Assembly: GCA_002005505.1 (NCBI GenBank)
Contig: KV908381.1
Location: forward strand, 234,121 to 269,120
DNA length: 35,000 nt
Direction: 5' to 3'
Source: Botryococcus braunii
Lineage: Eukaryota > Chlorophyta > Trebouxiophyceae
Shown: piece by piece, positions 28,292-35,000 of the stretch
How positions within the stretch are numbered: position 1 is the stretch's first letter
Layout: every line of letters starts with the position of its first letter
Translations under genes and position numbers: made by a program
Notes under the pieces: generated by a model
Told to the model about the DNA's origin: nothing
Database searches by the model: none
Seen by the model: only the letters and a program-made list of their open reading frames with translations

Positions 28292-30615
28292 ATGATCATT
28301 CTAGATCGTTCTGTGTCTATAGCAAAAGGTCTGTCATAGGCTTTTACTTTCTTCTGTGTGAGAGCTACTTCCGTTCTTCCACAGCCGAGTGGCATCCAAA
28401 TTGGATGATCCAATGCTGGGGCAGAGTTTTTGAGGCTGTAATTATGGCACGCTTGACCGTGAGTAGCTCACACTCAGAAGAAAGGCCTGCAGTGTGCGAG
28501 CTGTCTCCCACTGCAATGGCAACGACCTGCCGGGAGCCATCCAAGCTCCATCGGTCCACCATATGGCCAAAATTGTATTGTCAGGTTTGATCTTGTAGCA
28601 CACGGGGGGCTTCAATGCCGGCTCGTTGAGCCCTGCAGTATGCCATGGGGGCTCCAACCAGCCGGCCGCAATTGCGCATCGCCCCGCTGTGGAAACAATG
28701 GTGTGTCAGCGGTTTCTCAGATTGGATGCCTCCGAAGCCTGCCAGGTCTGCGAGGAACTCATTTTTGAGTGCATTTCTGTGGGAGCGAGAGGAATCTAGA
28801 GAAGGCTTCTCAGCTGTCGCCTGCTTTCCACTCTCTTCGATCACATTGGTTGCATGGTCGTTGCTCTCGAGCTTATGCTTACAACACATGGTGTGGGCTG
28901 CATGGCCGTTGCTCTTGAGTCCATCATTAGAATACGAGGTGTGGGATGGTTTTTGGAGGTCAGCTGGGTGTTGAGAAAGGGGCTTTTAGGTTGGAAATTG
29001 GTTTCTCTGTCTTCCATTTCTATTGTTTTTTGGGGCCCGGGGAGGGGGGTGTGAGGGAGGGATTTATAGAGCGGGATGCCCGACTTCAGTCATTGGTTCT
29101 GTTATGAACAAATCACTCTCGGGGGTTATGAACAAGTCCCTCGTGTGGGTTTGTTGAGGAACTCGACATGTTGGGCCTTTCGCACACAAGCCAAATGATT
29201 TTTCGCTCGATGTTTGATTCTTCAGGTCGATTTGGAAGCCTGCTTACCGCAGCGTTTTCGCTGTGACGGCAGGCGGGTAATCATCTCTGATCCTGCTTTT
29301 TGGGATGTCTGTCAGTTGAGGACATGAAGATTGGATCCATTCATATTCGTTGAAGGTGGGAAAGTTTGATGGAGATATGTTTCTAACTTTTTTGGTCGCT
29401 CCAGCTTTTCTGTCTCCGAGGCGCGTCTGGGGGAGGAGTCCTTACTAAGGACCTCACGCCTGACGCCTTCGGATGAAAGTGGGTCGAGGGCGATTTCGGC
29501 AATCTATCAAGGGGCTCTTCAAGGGTTAGGTTGTGCGCCTGGGCAGAGATTGTGCCAACAAAGATCATTGGCACTTCAGCCCCGGAAGGCATGTAAACTG
29601 ACGAAATGTACAATGCTGTGATGGTGTGTGTGTGCCGCTTGTTGGGAACATAGCCCCCACTGACTGCATGCTGAATCACTCCGGTCTGCAACTCCTCGTG
29701 CCCCCCCCCCTCTCCCCCTCTGATTCTGTGCGGTCCAGGTGTGAGAAGTCCGCATCTTCACAGACACGTCGCTGTACCACACTGTACTACAGTGCACGTT
29801 GCTGCAACGATCCTTGGCTGGGCACCTGCGCTCAGCCCTGTTCGTTTGATTTAAAGTAAAGAGTGAAGCCTATCCGAACCCCACACCTTTTGATTTCTGC
29901 GTGCATTTTCAGAGATTGGTGCTTCCTATCCCAATCTCAACAGGCATGACCGCGGCCCCCCCCCCCCCCCCAACCCCCGGGGCCGCCTTCTGCACAATCT
30001 CACGTCACACCCTGCCTCCCCAGGGGCTGATCGCATCATCACAGCGGGGGCATCTCAAGCGCCCTTGCTCCCTGAAGTGCCTCCTTGTTCAAGCGAGCAT
30101 CCCCCGTCCCCCGCAGAGAAATCTTTTTTCACTATCACCTTCAGTATCTGGCCCCTAGACTCCGCGTCCCCGCATGACGGATTTTTGGTATGCGGTTAGG
30201 ATAGGTTTCACTCTTTATATTAAATCTTGAAGGACACTGCCGCACAGCAGTTGACACTCTGCGGCACTGTCCTCACATCGGCATCGATGGTGATTTTGGC
30301 ACGATTACTGTTGGTGTCAGCAGCGATGGTTTGTACATCGAGATCCCACCATTCATGGCCCCCAGGCTGTGGGCCAGACGATCTCCGCAAGAGCCGAAGG
30401 AGAAGGGCAACATCAACATAAATCGCAAATGGCCCCAGAGTTACAATCCCGTGGGGTTTTGCAGTGATCACAGAGCAGGCCGGCACAACTCTGAGAGGGC
30501 TGACGTGCTGGCAATTCCCAGTGAAGCAATGCAGCTTCCACTTTTTGCTAATGCAGCTCAACCAAAGGTCAAATACGGACCCAGCTACGGCCCAAATACA
30601 TCACTTTTGCCTTGA
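28292..30615 (+). CDS. Candidate spliced gene, unidentified protein
   Basis: A chain of open pieces with matching splice sites and phases: 28292-28328 (ATG start, AAAG|GTCTGT), 28385-28458 (TTCCACAG..ACC|GTGAGT), 28639-28700, 29226-29276 (GATTCTTCAG..CGG|GTAATC), 29405-29592, 29749-29843, 29915-30187 or 30194, and 30233 or later to TGA 30613-30615. The pieces read like protein (PQLRIAPLWKQ; RIFTDTSLYHTVLQCTLLQR; IGIDGDFGTITVGVSSDGLY), but I recognise no domain. Weak points: a competing frame at 29226 (VDLEACLPQRFRCDGRR), a poor GTTTGA donor at 29844, and a last intron under 60 nt. Opposite-strand ORFs at 28365-28889 and 30220-30561 are probably shadows. Confidence 0.35.
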
Positions 30616-30639
30616 ATAAGTTGCTCAAATGTGGGGGCT

Positions 30640-31000
30640 CAACTATCTGGAGAGGGCTGACCTGCTGCAACTATACCTGACGGCTCCAACAAAGTCCAAA
30701 CGCGGGCTTCCTGCATTCAATCTTCTCCCAAACCTTTCCTTTCTTTCTTCTTCCTTCTCCTCCTCCTCATCCTCTTCGTTCTTTGGAGGTCCGGTGTACA
30801 AATGAGACCCACTACTAGCGTGGACCAAAGCAAAGAATCCCTAGCCTACCATCCCCTCTGTGTGGATGGGCTCATCGTCAGGCGTTGCTCCAGTGTGCGC
30901 TCAACTTGGCGGCTTGTAGCCTGGCCTGTGCCTGTCATTGAAAACTCCCGTCGTTTTCTGTGTCAAGCACTCCCCCCGCACCTACTCACTCACACTCTCT
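30640..31000. other. Intergenic or first-exon region
   Basis: A T/C-rich stretch (30720-30785) precedes an ATG at 30802 with about 55 non-repetitive codons before the (CT)n array. Whether this is coding is not decided by the sequence. Confidence 0.25.
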
Positions 31001-31025
31001 CTCACTCTTACTCTCTCTCACGCAC

Positions 31026-31432
<407 letters not shown>

Positions 31433-31455
31433 GCCTGGCTGGCATAGGGTTCCCC

Positions 31456-32640
<1,185 letters not shown>

Positions 32641-32642
32641 GG

Positions 32643-32654
32643 GTGTGTGTGGGG

Positions 32655-32739
<85 letters not shown>
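32643..32739. repeat. (GT)n microsatellite
   Basis: About 42 GT units after GGGGGGTGT. Confidence 0.95.
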
Positions 32740-32759
32740 GGCGGGGGGGCTGTGCATGT

Positions 32760-33540
32760 GCGCGTGTTAAACTCTAAGAAAAGCTCCGTCCGCTTGGGCT
32801 TTCTTTACTCAGCGTGATCCGAATTGACTTGGCTTTGATTGCGCGCTGCAGCTTGTTGCCATTTGGTGGAATAAATGCAAGAAAGGAGGTTCGTGTATGT
32901 ACTTGGGGAACGGGACGTCATTGTGGTCCTTACAAAATATTTCCCCCACGTGTGCCGCATCACGCACACTCAACATCTTTTTCATATACAATATACACAT
33001 GACCTGTTGTGGCGATTAGAAGGGCCTGTAAGCCCAACTTGCCTCTGATGTCAACCCATTTTATTATTTTTTACATATCCTCTTGTGGGAACATTTCTCA
33101 CTCAAATGCCCCCATCTGCCATGTGCCTCTGCCCCCCTCACCAATTAAAAAAAAAAAAAAGGGAAAAAAAAGAAAAAGAAAAAGAAAAAGAAAAAGGAAA
33201 AAACCGCGATTTGACGCACAGTGGGGGAAACGTGGGGTTTCCAAGATGAGGCGGGAAACGTGGAAACGGAGGAATTCGCGACGCGAAGCACGGTAAGCAC
33301 GAGGGGAAACGTGTCGAGACAACGAGGCACAACAGAAGTTTGAGGGGAGTTCCGGACAATGATGCGACGCGTGAGGCCGTATGGCGGGTCCCTGCCTCAT
33401 GCCACAACAGTTGGCAGGCAATTGGGGCAAGGTGTAGTTTGAGGCCAAAACATTTGTCAGCAAGGGAAACCAAACAGAAATGAGACAAAGACAGAGCAAG
33501 TCAAGAAAGTCTCAACTGGAACATCAGGTTTAGGAAGTCA
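32760..33540. other. No confident gene; A-rich tract and a possible exon
   Basis: Contains an A-rich stretch (33146-33203, AAAAAG units). A possible exon at 33222-33292 lies between ACGCACAG and CACG|GTAAGC and encodes basic residues (MRRETWKRRNSRREA). Too little for a gene call. Confidence 0.3.
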
Positions 33541-33549
33541 GCGCAAGGG

Positions 33550-33712
<163 letters not shown>

Positions 33713-33873
33713 GGCGGGGGTGGAGGGAGGGGTGGAGGGGGGGCAGAGAGAGAAAGAGGGAGCCGAGTCGAGAAGAGAGGAGTCCAGCAGGTCAAGTCCA
33801 GCATGTTCGAAAATCAAGAAAGTCGAGTCCGCACTAAAAGCCACGAAATATCGAGGGCAAGCGGCGTGAGCCC

Positions 33874-34045
<172 letters not shown>

Positions 34046-34134
34046 GCGCGCTTATGTGTGGGTGTGTTAGTATGTGTCTGTGTTTGTGTATGTGCCACCG
34101 TCGCCAAACACACCTCTCACACACACATAACCAC

Positions 34135-34137
34135 ACG

Positions 34138-34175
<38 letters not shown>
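34135..34175. repeat. (CA)n microsatellite
   Basis: About 18 CA units, complementary to the GT array just upstream. Confidence 0.9.
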
Positions 34176-34176
<1 letters not shown>

Positions 34177-34730
34177 GGAGGGGGAGAGGGGGGAGAGAGG
34201 AAGGGGGGCGGTGGTGAGCAAGGGGGGCATGCTGAAGTTTAGGGCTAGCCCAAAAAAAGGAGATGGAACGGGAGAAAGAGAGATGGACTACTTCTGACAG
34301 GCACTAGAAGCAAGTGACGAGCGGAAGGGGTGGGGGCAGTACAGTACCTCCGACATAGACCCCAGGTATAATTTCTCGGCTTCCTTTTAAGTGGCTCTGC
34401 CCGTGCACGACCGTCACAATCTGGTCACCACCGCAAAATGGCCACCCCACCAACCCCCTTCAAGAGTCCATCTTTTGCCATATATGCCAGCCCTTTCACA
34501 CTCTTTGTGTGCGCTATTTGCCAGCCCCTTCATGTTCCCATATCTTAAAGTTATCTCGGCCGCGATCGCGTGCGCCCCATCCTATGAAATCTCAAAGTGT
34601 AAAATGAACTTTCAAAGGACTTGTGTTGGCCCGAAGAGTCTGCTGCCTGCGCAAGCAAACAGGGGCTGGTGGAAGAAGCCCACCAAGAAAAGAAGTAGCA
34701 GGGGCTTGAAGGGTTTGGAGAGGGGGTAAG
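34176..34730. other. No gene recognised
   Basis: Purine-rich start, then mixed sequence with only short ORFs. A 112-codon plus-strand frame (34391-34729) has normal composition but no recognisable domain. Confidence 0.35.
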
Positions 34731-34732
34731 AG

Positions 34733-34741
34733 AAGGAGGAG

Positions 34742-34773
<32 letters not shown>

Positions 34774-34880
34774 GGAGGAGGACCAAGAAGAGGGGGAGGG
34801 GGAGGAGCAAGAAGCGGAGGAGGAGGAGAAGGAGGAGGCACAGGAGCACGGAGAGGATGAGGAAGAGGAGGAGGGAAGGT
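34733..34880. repeat. (GGA)n/(GAA) purine repeat
   Basis: Imperfect trinucleotide purine tract (AGGAGGAGGAAGAGG). It would read as poly-Glu on the plus strand, but no gene context supports that. Confidence 0.9.
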
Positions 34881-34954
34881 GAGCGTTTAGCTGAAGGGAT
34901 ACTCAAGAGAATGGGCAAAAGCAGTGAAGGTGCATGCACCAGTCTACGTGACCC

Positions 34955-34990
34955 CTTTTGGGGGGGGGGGGGGGAGAGGAGAAAGGGAGG
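34955..34990. repeat. G-run
   Basis: 14 consecutive Gs followed by AGAGGAGAAAGGGAGG; an edge-of-window low-complexity tract. Confidence 0.9.
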
Positions 34991-35000
34991 TGGTTTGTGG

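Noticed and set aside
30220..30561. Minus-strand ORF of 113 codons
   Set aside because: The plus-strand frame over the same DNA is longer, less biased, and links to upstream exons.

Overview
The window is nuclear DNA from a eukaryote. It has spliced genes with GT-AG introns, an intact-ended LTR retrotransposon with a chromodomain, a probable tRNA-derived SINE head, and a very heavy load of dinucleotide microsatellites and minisatellites. A plant-type Caprin-like/glycine-rich RGG gene and a plant-style chromovirus point to a green-lineage host, most likely a streptophyte (charophyte) alga. That assignment is inference; I cannot search a database.

Layout. (1) 1-2344: 5' part of a minus-strand gene whose protein carries an ankyrin repeat like those of ankyrin-BTB (ABTB1-like) proteins; exons at 2106-2344 and 1113-1237, the rest running off the left edge. 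A minisatellite and two long dinucleotide arrays lie in and beside its introns. (2) 2345-5849: no confident gene; a SINE-like element, microsatellites and minor repeats. (3) 5850-6499, minus: a complete three-exon small gene (82 aa) with an N-terminal MGCC acylation signal and a perfect VCP/p97-interacting motif, an SVIP-like protein. It is split over exons too short to stand out as ORFs. (4) About 7200-9680: a block packed with perfect or near-perfect palindromes, plus an 82-bp tandem repeat. (5) 9681-16944: a complete 7264-bp Ty3/gypsy chromovirus with 203-bp LTRs (3 differences, all transitions) and a 5-bp target duplication (CCAAC). It carries an in-frame stop in gag, a one-base frame break at the protease, and a lost zinc-finger cysteine in integrase. 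Its Gag ends in an RGG-rich tail with no zinc knuckle. (6) 16950-18215: a second inverted-repeat-rich block. (7) 18548-27870, plus: an 11-exon gene (521 codons in a phase-consistent model) for a coiled-coil/RGG protein of the Caprin-like plant glycine-rich family; its introns hold most of the satellite DNA. (8) 28292-30615 and 31456-32630, plus: two candidate spliced genes that I cannot identify, supported by linked open frames and splice sites only. (9) The right end to 35000 is dominated by very long GT/GA/CA/CT arrays and a GGA-rich tract.

The host genes appear independent of each other. The SVIP-like protein would act with p97/CDC48 at membranes, and the Caprin-like protein would bind RNA. 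The most unusual items are the palindrome-dense blocks on both sides of the retroelement, the microsatellites placed close behind 5' splice sites, and the RGG-tailed Gag.
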